Part shown: positions 37,312-48,718 of the stretch, piece by piece
Layout of the letters: each line of letters opens with the position of its first letter
How positions within the stretch are numbered: position 1 is the stretch's first letter
From: Gallionellaceae bacterium
Lineage (GTDB): Bacteria; Pseudomonadota; Gammaproteobacteria; Burkholderiales; Gallionellaceae
Assembly: GCA_009885195.1 (NCBI GenBank)
Contig: VFLG01000035.1
Location: forward strand, 18,531 to 82,530
Direction of reading: 5' to 3'
Length of the DNA: 64,000 bases
The notes under the pieces: generated by a model
What the model saw: only the letters and a program-made list of their open reading frames with translations
Database searches by the model: none
What the model was told of the DNA's origin: nothing
Translations under genes and position numbers: made by a program

Positions 37312-38523
37312 TTACACTCTCGCCGTGGTCGCTGTAGTGGAACCCCAGGTAGTGCGCCAGCGTTTCTTGACACTGATCAGGCCAACCATAGCCAGCACCG
37401 CCAGTGCCGCGAATATTATCAGGCCGGTCTGATAGCTGCCGGTGATTTGTCTGGAATAACCCAGACTGGAAGCCAGATAGAAGCCACCCACGCCACCTGC
37501 CATGCCGACCATTCCGGTCATCACGCCGATTTCTTTACGGAAGCGTTGCGGCACCAGTTGAAATACCGCGCCGTTGCCCATGCCGAGCGCGAACATGACA
37601 GCCACGGCCACGGCCAGTGCGACGTAGGCTTGCGACATGCCGAAGCTGAATATGAACAGAAATAGTGCCGCCAGCGCATACATCGCCATCAATGTGCGTA
37701 TGCCGCCGATACGGTCGGCCACATTGCCCCCTACCGGCCGTATAAGCGAACCGGCGAGTACGCAGGCGGCGGTGAAGTAGCCCGCCGTGACCGGAGGTAG
37801 ACCATACTGGTCGTTAAAATAAAGTGTGAGTGAAGATGCCATGCCGACGAAGCCGCCAAAAGTGACGCTGTAGAACAACATGAACCACCAGGCATCCTTG
37901 TCCTTGAGCACGTTCATATACTGGTGCAGCGACTTGGCTGGTGGGCACTCCGGGCTATCCTTGGCGAACATCATATAGACCAGCAGCGCACAAAAGAGTG
38001 GAATCAATGCCATGCCGAATACATTATTCCAGCCGTAAGCCAGCGCCAGCCCCGGCGCAAGAAGAGCCGCCAGCACAGTGCCGGAATTGCCTGCCCCGGC
38101 GATGCCCAAAGCTGTACCCTGATGCTCGGGCGGATACCAGCGCGAGGCGAGCGGCAACGCCACAGCAAACGAAGCGCCCGCCACGCCGAGGAAGACGCCC
38201 AGCAACAGCACCTGATGATAAGTATGCACCCCGCTGAACCAGGCGAACGCGAGCGCCACCAGCACAATGACCTGGCCGATCAGGCCGGCCATTTTAGGCT
38301 TGAGGTGATCCACCAGCACGCCCATCACGATGCGCAACAACGCACCGGACAGGATAGGTGTGGCGACCATCATACCCTTCTGCGCATGGGTGAGTTGCAG
38401 GTCGGCAGCGATCTGCACCGCCATCGGCCCCAGCATTACCCACACCATAAAGCTCAAATCAAAATAAAGGAAAGCCGAGAATAAAGTCGGCTTGTGTCCT
38501 GCGCTCCAGAAACTGCTTTGCAT
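37312..38523 (-). CDS. narK: nitrate/nitrite MFS transporter (NarK/NasA family)
   Basis: LSFMVWVMLGPMAVQIAADLQLTHAQKGMMVATPILSGALLRIVMGVLVD; about 403 aa, 12 TM. Confidence 0.92.
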   Translation of the reverse strand: MQSSFWSAGHKPTLFSAFLYFDLSFMVWVMLGPMAVQIAADLQLTHAQKGMMVATPILSGALLRIVMGVLVDHLKPKMAGLIGQVIVLVALAFAWFSGVHTYHQVLLLGVFLGVAGASFAVALPLASRWYPPEHQGTALGIAGAGNSGTVLAALLAPGLALAYGWNNVFGMALIPLFCALLVYMMFAKDSPECPPAKSLHQYMNVLKDKDAWWFMLFYSVTFGGFVGMASSLTLYFNDQYGLPPVTAGYFTAACVLAGSLIRPVGGNVADRIGGIRTLMAMYALAALFLFIFSFGMSQAYVALAVAVAVMFALGMGNGAVFQLVPQRFRKEIGVMTGMVGMAGGVGGFYLASSLGYSRQITGSYQTGLIIFAALAVLAMVGLISVKKRWRTTWGSTTATTARV

Positions 38524-38810
38524 GATTGTCCTCGCAAGAAATGGTTTTGAAAATAACGCAATCATTTCTTACTGAGCAACCTTTGTGCCAGTACGTCAAA
38601 TCAGGCTCATACCCTGTGTTTATAAGGGTTGTGCATGAATGGCCTGGCAAATGTTTATGCCCCAGCATGGTGCCACATGAAATTTCATGCACTCGAATAG
38701 CGTGATCGTGCGGAGGAGAATAATGTGATTTTGGGATTGGAATTATCGCCAGCAATGGTGATAACTTGGGTGTGGCTTAAAACTGGCAGAGCAGCGCGAT
38801 CTACTCCAGT

Positions 38811-40246
<1,436 letters not shown>

Positions 40247-40256
40247 ATGATATTTT

Positions 40257-41423
40257 TTATTTTAAATCGGCCACGACCCAGACGCCATCCCGCAACACCA
40301 GTTCGCGGTCGCAGTTGAGTTCGTTGCGCAGTGCGGGCTTGCCTAACAAATCCACCACTACGGCGTGTCCTTGCGCGCGCAACTGCGCAATTATTTTCTG
40401 TAGCACGGCATCGTCACGATGCGGTGCGAGTATGCCCTTGGTCTGCGATTGCTGCGGCAGCAGGCCGTGCAACTGGCGCAAATCCATGCTGAAACCGGTG
40501 GCTGGCCGCGCGCGACCAAAGCTCTTGCCCACGTCGTCATAGCGTCCACCTTGCGCGATGGCATCATGACTGCCCGCATGATAGGCCGCGAACACCATAC
40601 CGCTGTGATAGTGGTAGCCGCGCAGTTCGGCCAGGTCGATGCCGATGCTGTGCGCCAGCGGTTGCAGATGCACGGCAGCCTGCTCCAGTTCGTTCAGCGC
40701 TGCCGTCACTTCCGGATACGTCGGCAGCACCTCACGAGCACGCGCGATCACTTCCACCCCGCCGTACAATTGCGGCAACGCCAGCATCGCATTTTTTACT
40801 GCCGGCTTTAATCCACTTACCAGCACTTGCAATGCCGCCATGTCCTTGCCTTGCAGGGCGTTGAATAATTCCGCTTCCAGTTCCTTGGCGATCCCGGCGT
40901 GATTGACCAGCGCACGGAATAGGGCAACATGACCCAGATCGAGATGCACGCCGTCGATGCCGAGCAAGGCCAGCGCCTGGAGCATCAAACACTGCACTTC
41001 CAGATCGCTTTCAAAACCGCCGTGGCCGTATAACTCCGCGCCAATCTGCAACTGCTCGCGCGTGCGCATCACCCCCGCAGGTTGGGTGTGCAGCACGCTG
41101 CCGACATAGCACAAGCGGGTCACGCCCTGGCGATTGAGCAAGTGCGCATCGATGCGCGCCACCTGCGGCGTGATATCGGCGCGCAGCGCCAAGGTGCGCC
41201 CGCTCAGCTGGTCGACCAGCTTGAACGTGCGCAAATCCATATCCTTGCTGCCATTGATTAGCAGTGACTCGGCATATTCCAGCAGCGGCGGCACGACTAA
41301 CTGATAGCCGGACAGGCGCAGCAGTTCGAGCACGCTGGCGCGCATGTGCTCGATGCGGGCGGCCTCGTCCGGCAGCATGTCCTGGATATATTCCGGCAAT
41401 AGCCAATTTGAATGGGTCATCAT
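40257..41423 (-). CDS. hisZ: ATP phosphoribosyltransferase regulatory subunit HisZ
   Basis: MMTHSNWLLPEYIQDMLPDEAARIEHMRASVLELLRLSGYQLVVPPLLEY; HisRS-like; start at 41420/41423 rather than 41594. Confidence 0.93.
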   Translation of the reverse strand: MMTHSNWLLPEYIQDMLPDEAARIEHMRASVLELLRLSGYQLVVPPLLEYAESLLINGSKDMDLRTFKLVDQLSGRTLALRADITPQVARIDAHLLNRQGVTRLCYVGSVLHTQPAGVMRTREQLQIGAELYGHGGFESDLEVQCLMLQALALLGIDGVHLDLGHVALFRALVNHAGIAKELEAELFNALQGKDMAALQVLVSGLKPAVKNAMLALPQLYGGVEVIARAREVLPTYPEVTAALNELEQAAVHLQPLAHSIGIDLAELRGYHYHSGMVFAAYHAGSHDAIAQGGRYDDVGKSFGRARPATGFSMDLRQLHGLLPQQSQTKGILAPHRDDAVLQKIIAQLRAQGHAVVVDLLGKPALRNELNCDRELVLRDGVWVVADLK

Positions 41424-41605
41424 TGAGTCCAATACAGCAACAGCAGCCCGGACAGCATGGCGGTCATGCCCATGAAACGGAGTTGTCCATCGGACAGCAG
41501 CAGCAATTTGCGGAACGCCTCGCGCCACAGGTCGGGAAACAGAAACGGCATGATGCCTTCGATGATCAGCATCAACGCCAATCCAGTCAACCAATAAGTC
41601 AGCAT
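41420..41605 (-). CDS. DUF2065 family small membrane protein
   Basis: MLTYWLTGLALMLIIEGIMPFLFPDLWREAFRKLLLLSDGQLRFMGMTAMLSGLLLLYW; conserved between hflC and hisZ. Confidence 0.85.
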   Translation of the reverse strand: MLTYWLTGLALMLIIEGIMPFLFPDLWREAFRKLLLLSDGQLRFMGMTAMLSGLLLLYWTQ

Positions 41606-41614
41606 GGGAACCTG

Positions 41615-42487
41615 TTATTTTTTGCCGGAACCCTTGAGATATTTGAAGAAGGCGGAACTGGGATCAATCACCATGACATCACTCTTGCTCTTGAAGCTTT
41701 GTTTGTAGGCTTCCATGCTGCGGTAGAACGCGTAGAACTCAGCATTGCGGCCAAACGCAGCAGCATAAATAGACGCTGCCTTGCCATCGCCCTCACCCTT
41801 GATTTTCTGGGCATCGCGATAGGCATTGGCGAGTATCACTTCGCGTTGACGGTCGGCATCGGCGCGAATTTTTTCGCTATCGGCATTGCCGGTGGCGCGC
41901 AGCTCATTGGCCACGCGCTTGCGCTCGGCGTCCATGCGGCGATACACCGATTCACTGATCTCCAGCGGAAAATCCACCCGCTTCAGGCGCACATCCAACA
42001 CCTCTACGCCGATTTTACGCGCATCAAAATCGGCCTTGTTGCGCAGCACTTCCATGATCTTGTCGCGCTCGCCGGATACCACTTCATTAATGGTGCGTTT
42101 GCCGAACTCCTCGCGCATGCTCGAGTTCACCGTCTGCATCAAACGAGTCCGCGCACGCACTTCGTCACCGCCCACGCTGATATAGTATTGCTTCACATCG
42201 GCAATGCGCCACTTGACAAATGAATCCACCATCACGTTTTTCTTTTCCGCCGTGATGAAGCGCTCCGGCTCAACGCTGTCCATGGTCAAGATACGCGAAT
42301 CAAAATAACGCACGTTCTGCACCAGCGGCATCTTGAAATACAGTCCGGGTGCGGTCTTCACTTCAACCATCTCTCCCAGTTGCAACACGATGGCGGTCTG
42401 GCGCTGATCGACCACAAACATGCTCAGGCTGAGCGCGATTAATACAACGACTGCGCCTACCAAAATGCTGTTGAAATTAATTTTCAT
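41615..42487 (-). CDS. hflC: protease modulator HflC
   Basis: SPFH: LSLSMFVVDQRQTAIVLQLGEMVEVKTAPGLYFKMPLVQNVRYFDSRIL. Confidence 0.95.
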   Translation of the reverse strand: MKINFNSILVGAVVVLIALSLSMFVVDQRQTAIVLQLGEMVEVKTAPGLYFKMPLVQNVRYFDSRILTMDSVEPERFITAEKKNVMVDSFVKWRIADVKQYYISVGGDEVRARTRLMQTVNSSMREEFGKRTINEVVSGERDKIMEVLRNKADFDARKIGVEVLDVRLKRVDFPLEISESVYRRMDAERKRVANELRATGNADSEKIRADADRQREVILANAYRDAQKIKGEGDGKAASIYAAAFGRNAEFYAFYRSMEAYKQSFKSKSDVMVIDPSSAFFKYLKGSGKK

Positions 42488-43680
42488 TATCGTGCCTCCC
42501 TATCGCGTCCGCGCAACGTCTCGCGCGCGCGCTGCACCCCTGCCGCAGCCTCATTGATCAGTGTCGCCGCTTGCTCTCCGCCATCTGCTGCCTGAGTGTC
42601 GGGCAAGCCACTTTGTGCCGCGGTGCTTTGAATTAGCTTGTCCAGCGGCAAGTACAACAGGCTATTGCCGCCCTTCTGATCCACCATGACCTTGCTGGTG
42701 CTGGTCAATATCTGCTGCATCATGTCAATGTACATGCGTTCACGCGTCACACCCGGTGCCTTATCATATTCCACCAGCACCTGCTTGAAGCGGCTGGCAT
42801 CGCCCTCGGCATTGGCAATCACGCTCTGGCGATAACCTCCTGCCTCCTCCATCAGGCGCGCGGCTGCGCCCTTTGCTCTGGGCACCACATCATTGGCATA
42901 GGCCTGACCCTCGTTCTTCTGGCGCTCCCTATCCTGCCCGGCTTTCACCGCATCGTCGAACGCGGCCTGCACCTGTTCCGGCGGTTGCGCGTTTTGCATG
43001 GTCACTTTGCTCACCAGAATGCCGGACTTGTAGCGATCCAGAATGTCCTGAACCAGCTTGGTCGTTGCCGCAGCCACCTGTTCGCGCCCTTCATACAACA
43101 CGAAGTCCATCTTGTTCTTGCCCACGACTTCGCGAATGGCCGTCTCCGCAGCATGACGCACGCTCTCGTCCGGAGCGCGATTGTTAAACAAATAATCGGC
43201 GGGGTCCTTGAGGAAATATTGCACGGCAAATTGAATATCGATGATGTTTTCATCATCGGTCAGCATCAGCGACTCTTTCAGCACCTTGTTCTTGACGTTA
43301 TCGCGGTAACCGACTTCCGCCGTCCGCACCTGACTCAAGTTCACCACCTCGACCGATTCGATGGGAAATGGCAAATGCCAGCGCGGGCCGGGCGTCGTGG
43401 CTTCGACATACTTGCCGAAGCGCAGCACCACGCCGCGCTCGCTGGCGTCCACAATGTAGAAACCACTGGCGATCCAAACCAGCACAACAATGACCACGAT
43501 CAGGCCGATGCCGCCGCCGAATTTCATGGGCGACTCTCCGCCGCTGCCGTTGCCGCTGGTGCCGCCACTTTTGCCACCGAACAAGCCCGCGATCTTTTTA
43601 TTGAGGTCGCGCATTACAGCCTCCAGATCGGGCGGTCCGCCACTGTTTTTATTTCCCCATTGCGGATCATTCAATCCCAT
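42487..43680 (-). CDS. hflK: FtsH protease activity modulator HflK
   Basis: GFYIVDASERGVVLRFGKYVEATTPGPRWHLPFPIESVEVVNLSQVRTAEVGYR. Confidence 0.96.
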   Translation of the reverse strand: MGLNDPQWGNKNSGGPPDLEAVMRDLNKKIAGLFGGKSGGTSGNGSGGESPMKFGGGIGLIVVIVVLVWIASGFYIVDASERGVVLRFGKYVEATTPGPRWHLPFPIESVEVVNLSQVRTAEVGYRDNVKNKVLKESLMLTDDENIIDIQFAVQYFLKDPADYLFNNRAPDESVRHAAETAIREVVGKNKMDFVLYEGREQVAAATTKLVQDILDRYKSGILVSKVTMQNAQPPEQVQAAFDDAVKAGQDRERQKNEGQAYANDVVPRAKGAAARLMEEAGGYRQSVIANAEGDASRFKQVLVEYDKAPGVTRERMYIDMMQQILTSTSKVMVDQKGGNSLLYLPLDKLIQSTAAQSGLPDTQAADGGEQAATLINEAAAGVQRARETLRGRDREAR

Positions 43681-43703
43681 AATTTATCCTGTCTTCTGTT
43701 AAC

Positions 43704-44840
43704 TCAGTTCTTGTTAAGGGGATGCCACTCTTGCGCCGCCACATCCTGCCCACTAGCATCGCGCACCTCCGCCAATGCCGCGCGCAATTCATCTATACCC
43801 GCACCGGTCTTGGCGCTCAGATGAATGCCGACAATTCTACCATGTTCGTCGCGCTGCACGCCCGCAGCAATATCCTGCAAATCAATCTTGTTGAACACCA
43901 AAATTTGCGGGATATGTTGCGCGCCAATTTCCAATAATACCTTATTTACTTCAGCAATCTGGTCAAATCGCTCCGAACTGTTGGCATCCACCACATGCAA
44001 CAACAAATCGGCCTGCGCCGTCTCCTCCAGCGTACTGCGGAACGCCGCCACCAGGCCATGCGGCAGATGGCGGATAAACCCGACCGTATCCGACAATACC
44101 ACCTGCCCCGTGCCTTCGATAAACACCTTGCGCGAAGTCGTGTCGAGCGTGGCAAACAACTGATCCGCCACATAGACATTAGCCTGGGTCAGCTTGTTAA
44201 ATAAGGTGGATTTCCCGGCGTTGGTATAGCCGACTATCGACACCGACATCACCTCGGAACGATTGCGCGCCCGGCGCATCAGTTGGCGCTGCCGCGCGAG
44301 TTTTTCGAGCCGCTCTTTCAACAGCTGCACCCGCTTATCCAGCTTGCGCCTGTCCAGCTCCAGCTGCGTTTCCCCCGGGCCGCGCGCGCCTACCGCATAT
44401 TTTTGTTGCCCCATGTCGGTATTCATACCGACCAAACGCGTGGAAAGATATTTAAGCTGCGCCAATTCGACTTGCACCTTGCCTTCATGGCTTTGCGCGC
44501 GCAAGGCAAAAATATCCAGGATCAACATGGTGCGGTCAATCACGCGCGCCTTGATTCTGGCAGTGAGATTGCGCATCTGTGCCGGAGTAAGGTCGTGATT
44601 GAAAATGACCAACGGCACTTCGTGCTGCTCTACCAGCGCGGCAATTTCATCCACCTTGCCGCTGCCCGCAAAGAGCGATGCATCGGGGCGCTGGCGCTTA
44701 CCTTCCACCAGCGCAATGGTCTGCACCCCAGCGGTCTCCGCCAGCAAGCATAATTCTTCCAGACTCTCCGCGTAGTCCGGCGCACCGAAATCCAGACTGA
44801 CTAATATTGCAGTATTAGCCGCCGTCGTACTCTCATGCAT
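43704..44840 (-). CDS. hflX: GTPase HflX
   Basis: GPGETQLELDRRKLDKRVQLLKERL; SIVGYTNAGKSTLFNKLT; DTVGFIRHLPHGLVAAFRSTLEE. Confidence 0.97.
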   Translation of the reverse strand: MHESTTAANTAILVSLDFGAPDYAESLEELCLLAETAGVQTIALVEGKRQRPDASLFAGSGKVDEIAALVEQHEVPLVIFNHDLTPAQMRNLTARIKARVIDRTMLILDIFALRAQSHEGKVQVELAQLKYLSTRLVGMNTDMGQQKYAVGARGPGETQLELDRRKLDKRVQLLKERLEKLARQRQLMRRARNRSEVMSVSIVGYTNAGKSTLFNKLTQANVYVADQLFATLDTTSRKVFIEGTGQVVLSDTVGFIRHLPHGLVAAFRSTLEETAQADLLLHVVDANSSERFDQIAEVNKVLLEIGAQHIPQILVFNKIDLQDIAAGVQRDEHGRIVGIHLSAKTGAGIDELRAALAEVRDASGQDVAAQEWHPLNKN

Positions 44841-45070
44841 TACTCAGCGTCTAGCGGAATGGTTACAGAACGTGCCGGGACAATAGTGGAAATGGCGTGC
44901 TTGTACACCATCTGGGTAATGGTGTTCTTCAGCAACACCACATACTGGTCGAACGACTCGACCTGGCCCTGCAACTTGATGCCGTTCACCAGATAAATAG
45001 CGACCTGCACCTGCTCCTTGCGCAACGCATTCAGGAACGGGTCTTGTAACTGTTGCCCTTTTATAGTCAT
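44840..45070 (-). CDS. hfq: RNA chaperone Hfq
   Basis: [62 protein letters not shown]. Confidence 0.98.
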   Translation of the reverse strand: MTIKGQQLQDPFLNALRKEQVQVAIYLVNGIKLQGQVESFDQYVVLLKNTITQMVYKHAISTIVPARSVTIPLDAE

Positions 45071-45271
45071 AGTTTTAGCTCTTAATAGTCATGGCGGGGA
45101 GTCACTTTACTGGATTTTCTGCTTATGCGAAAGAGCATTAATTCTTTTAGGCGTGCCAACATTAAACGAAATCACCCCGAATACAATCTGATGGACATTC
45201 GAAGCGTGCCACGGCTATTGAGATATGAATATACTGACGCTCAAACAGTTTTGTGTATGGGTCGTCTTGCC

Positions 45272-45484
45272 CTAGCAAAAACCACCCTTGAAACCCAACT
45301 TTGCCAATATATTATTGAGCGGACAGATTTTGGTGAAGCCGCTCTGAAACAGATTCAAGCCAACGAAAACGGTGAACCACAAAAAGTATTGGCTCACGAA
45401 CAAGGGGCTGCCTGCCACACCCAGCGACAAAGACAGCAGGATAAAAAATCCTGCAATGATACGAACAATGCGTTCAGCGTTCAT
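45272..45484 (-). CDS. DUF2892 family inner-membrane protein
   Basis: MNAERIVRIIAGFFILLSLSLG...WFTVFVGLNLFQSGFTKICPLNNILAKLGFK. Confidence 0.85.
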   Translation of the reverse strand: MNAERIVRIIAGFFILLSLSLGVAGSPLFVSQYFLWFTVFVGLNLFQSGFTKICPLNNILAKLGFKGGFC

Positions 45485-45514
45485 GAATAACTCTCCTTAA
45501 TTAAATTGCAAATA

Positions 45515-48500
45515 TTAGCCAAGTTTTTTATACAGCATGGCGTAGTACAACACCGGAATGACGATCAGCGTCAGCATAGTGGATACCAGTATGCCGAAGA
45601 TCAGCGAAATCGCCAGCCCGTTGAAAATCGGATCATCCAGGATGAACAGCGCCCCCAGCATGGCGGCCAGCCCGGTCAGGATAATGGGTTTGGCACGCGC
45701 GCCGGCGGCGGCGATCACGGCATGTTGCAGGTCCGCACCGTCGCGCAATTGCAGGTTGATAAAATCCACCAGCAAGATGGAATTACGCACGATGATGCCG
45801 GCCAGCGCAATCATGCCTATCATCGAGGTGGCGGTAAATTGCGACCCCAGCAAGGCATGGCCCGGCATCACGCCGATCAGGGTGAGCGGGATCGGTGCCA
45901 TGATGACTAGCGGTACCAGATAACTTTTGAACTGTGCCACCACCAGCAGGTAGATCAAAATTAAGCCGACACCATATGCAATACCCATGTCGCGGAAGGT
46001 TTCGAAAGTCACCTGCCATTCGCCGTCCCACTTCAAGGCATAGGACGCGTAGGGATCGGACGGCTGCTTGAAATAATGGACATTCAGCTTGCCGCCCTGC
46101 TCAAGTTGCGTGCCGCTGACCTTGCTGTTGATGCCAAACATGCCGTACAGCGGGCTGTCCAGCTTGCCTGCCATATCGCCGTACACGTACACCACCGGCA
46201 GCAGATCCTTGTGATAAATCGGGTAGTCGCGTTGTGCCGGAATGATCTGCACCACCTCGGATAGCGGCACCAGCACGCCATCCCGTGCGCGCACTTTGAG
46301 CTTGAGCACATCGTCGATGTGGCTGCGCTTTTCGGCAGACAGGCCCAGACGCAGCGGCGGCGCATACTTTGCCGTACCAACGTGCAGCGAAGTCACGTCC
46401 TGCCCGGACAGGGCAATCTGCATGGCATCCACAATGTCATTGGGCGCTATGCCCAGCAGGGCGGCCTTGCTTTGCAGCACATGCAGCAGCAACTTGGGTG
46501 CCGCTTCCGTCACGCTGTCGTCAATGCCGACGATGTCTGCCGTGCTGGCGAATTGCTCGCGCACCTGTGTGGCCACTTTGCGCATGCCGTCATAGTCCGG
46601 CCCGTAAATTTCGGCCACGATGGGAGACAACACCGGCGGCCCCGGCGGCACTTCGACGATTTTTACATTCGCATTCCAGCGTTTTGCAATCGCCTCGATC
46701 GGCTCGCGCACGCTGCTGGCGATCTGATGGCTGCTGCGGCTACGATGACCTTTGTCTTGCAGATTCACCTGAATATCGCCCTGCTCGGCAGCACTGCGTA
46801 AATAATACTGGCGCACCAAACCGTTAAAATTAATCGGTGATGCCGCACCGGCATAAACCTCGTAGTCGGTCACTTCCGGCACCGTGGCGAGATAGGCGCC
46901 GATTTCACGCATTACTGCCGCAGTCCGCTCCAGCGCTGTGCCACTGGGCATGTCCACCACCACCTGGAACTCGGATTTGTTGTCGAACGGTAACATCTTA
47001 AGCACCACCAGCTTCACCCCCACCAAACCCACGGCGAAAAAGAGCCCGGCCAATATACCCAGCCACAGCTTGCGCCGCGCAGGTTTTCCATACTCGCGAT
47101 TCAGGAACGGTGTCAGGCGCGCCTGAAAAAAACGGGTCAAAGCGGTGTCGCGCTCGTCCTTCACCTCAACATGGTGCGGCGCGGAAAATCTGAGCGCCAG
47201 CCAGGGTGTGACAACGAAAGCGACCGCCAGCGAAATCACCATGCCCATGCTGGCGTTGATCGGGATCGGGCTCATGTACGGCCCCATCAGGCCGCTGACG
47301 AAGGCCATCGGCAGCAATGCGGCAATCACCGCAAACGTAGCCAAGATGGTTGGCCCGCCTATCTCGTCCACCGCCTGCGGAATGATTTCGGATAATGGCT
47401 GGTGGCTGGATAATTGGCGGCGGCGATGAATGTTTTCAACCACCACAATCGCATCATCCACCAGAATTCCGATGGAAAAAATCAGCGCGAACAGCGACAC
47501 GCGATTCAGGGTAAAGCCCCATGCCCAGGAAGCAAACAGCGTGGCGGCCAGCGTCAGCAGTATGGCAATGCCGACGATGAATGCCTCGCGCCGTCCCAGG
47601 GCGATCCACACCAGCGCCACGACCGCGAGGGTGGCCAGAATCAGCTTCTGGATCAGCTTCATCGCCTTGTCGTTGGCGGTCTCGCCATAGTTGCGCGTGG
47701 TGGTGACCTGCACATCGGAAGGAATCACGCTGCCCTTGAGTTCCTGCACGCGCTGCAACAACTGGTCGGCCACATCCACCGCGTTCTCGCCCGGTTTCTT
47801 GCTTATCGAAATAGTGACTGCGCCAAATTCACCCCGACCTTGAATACCTTTGTCGCCCGCCGCCATGCCGGTACCCAGCCAGACGTAGCTGGCGGGCTGG
47901 TCGGCGCCGTCCAGCACTTCTGCCACATCGCGCAAATACACCGGCTTGCCATCGGTCACGCCCACCACCAACCGGCTGACCTCGCTCGCATCGCTCAGAA
48001 AGTTTCCGGTTTGCACCCGCAGCTCGCGGTCGTTCTGCACCAGACTACCCGACTCCTGCGACACGTTGGCGGCCTGCAATACGCCACGGACATCCTGCGC
48101 GGTAAGATGGTAAGCGTTCAAACTTTCCGGATTGAGCAGCACGCGCACGATGCGCGGCGTAGCGCCTAATGTAACCACCTCGCGCGTGCCTGGCACGCGC
48201 TTCAGCTCAACTTCAATGGCATGTGCCACCTGGGTCAGCGCCAGGCCGCCGCCGGACGCTTCATCGCGCCACAATGTAAACGCCACTACCGGTACATCGT
48301 CTATGCCTTTGGCCTTGATGATAGGCTGCGCCACACCGAGCGTGGGCGACAGCCAGTCGGCGTTAGAGTGAATGACATCATACAATTTGACCAGCGCAGG
48401 GATGTGCTGCTCGCCCACCTTGAACTGCACCGTGAGCACCGCCATGCCCGGCTGTGATACCGAATAAACATGCTCCACCCCGGCAATCTGCGACAGCACC

Positions 48501-48718
48501 TGCCCGGCCGGAGTGGCCACGGTGCGCGCCACATCCTGCGCCGATGCGCCGGGATAGGCGATCAGCACATTGGCCATCGTGACATTGATCTGCGGCTCTT
48601 CTTCGCGCGGCGTCACCAGCACCGCGAACAGGCCCAGCAGCAGCACCACCAGTGCCAGCAGCGGTGTCATTTGCGAGTGCAGAAAATACCTGGCGATACG
48701 TCCGGATATGCCCATCAT
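45515..48718 (-). CDS. RND efflux transporter permease subunit
   Basis: 1067 aa; LVTPREEEPQINVTMANVLIAYPGASAQDV, ILVDDAIVVVENIHRR, NSILLVDFINLQLRDG. Confidence 0.95.
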   Translation of the reverse strand: MMGISGRIARYFLHSQMTPLLALVVLLLGLFAVLVTPREEEPQINVTMANVLIAYPGASAQDVARTVATPAGQVLSQIAGVEHVYSVSQPGMAVLTVQFKVGEQHIPALVKLYDVIHSNADWLSPTLGVAQPIIKAKGIDDVPVVAFTLWRDEASGGGLALTQVAHAIEVELKRVPGTREVVTLGATPRIVRVLLNPESLNAYHLTAQDVRGVLQAANVSQESGSLVQNDRELRVQTGNFLSDASEVSRLVVGVTDGKPVYLRDVAEVLDGADQPASYVWLGTGMAAGDKGIQGRGEFGAVTISISKKPGENAVDVADQLLQRVQELKGSVIPSDVQVTTTRNYGETANDKAMKLIQKLILATLAVVALVWIALGRREAFIVGIAILLTLAATLFASWAWGFTLNRVSLFALIFSIGILVDDAIVVVENIHRRRQLSSHQPLSEIIPQAVDEIGGPTILATFAVIAALLPMAFVSGLMGPYMSPIPINASMGMVISLAVAFVVTPWLALRFSAPHHVEVKDERDTALTRFFQARLTPFLNREYGKPARRKLWLGILAGLFFAVGLVGVKLVVLKMLPFDNKSEFQVVVDMPSGTALERTAAVMREIGAYLATVPEVTDYEVYAGAASPINFNGLVRQYYLRSAAEQGDIQVNLQDKGHRSRSSHQIASSVREPIEAIAKRWNANVKIVEVPPGPPVLSPIVAEIYGPDYDGMRKVATQVREQFASTADIVGIDDSVTEAAPKLLLHVLQSKAALLGIAPNDIVDAMQIALSGQDVTSLHVGTAKYAPPLRLGLSAEKRSHIDDVLKLKVRARDGVLVPLSEVVQIIPAQRDYPIYHKDLLPVVYVYGDMAGKLDSPLYGMFGINSKVSGTQLEQGGKLNVHYFKQPSDPYASYALKWDGEWQVTFETFRDMGIAYGVGLILIYLLVVAQFKSYLVPLVIMAPIPLTLIGVMPGHALLGSQFTATSMIGMIALAGIIVRNSILLVDFINLQLRDGADLQHAVIAAAGARAKPIILTGLAAMLGALFILDDPIFNGLAISLIFGILVSTMLTLIVIPVLYYAMLYKKLG

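Noticed and set aside
41424-41594. 57-aa N-terminal extension of the hisZ ORF
   Set aside because: Overlaps the DUF2065 gene in another frame; HisZ homology starts at M(M)THSNWLLPEYIQDMLP
45125-45490. 121-aa plus-strand ORF
   Set aside because: Mostly antisense to the DUF2892 gene and low-complexity Gln/Asn-rich; no RBS or domain support
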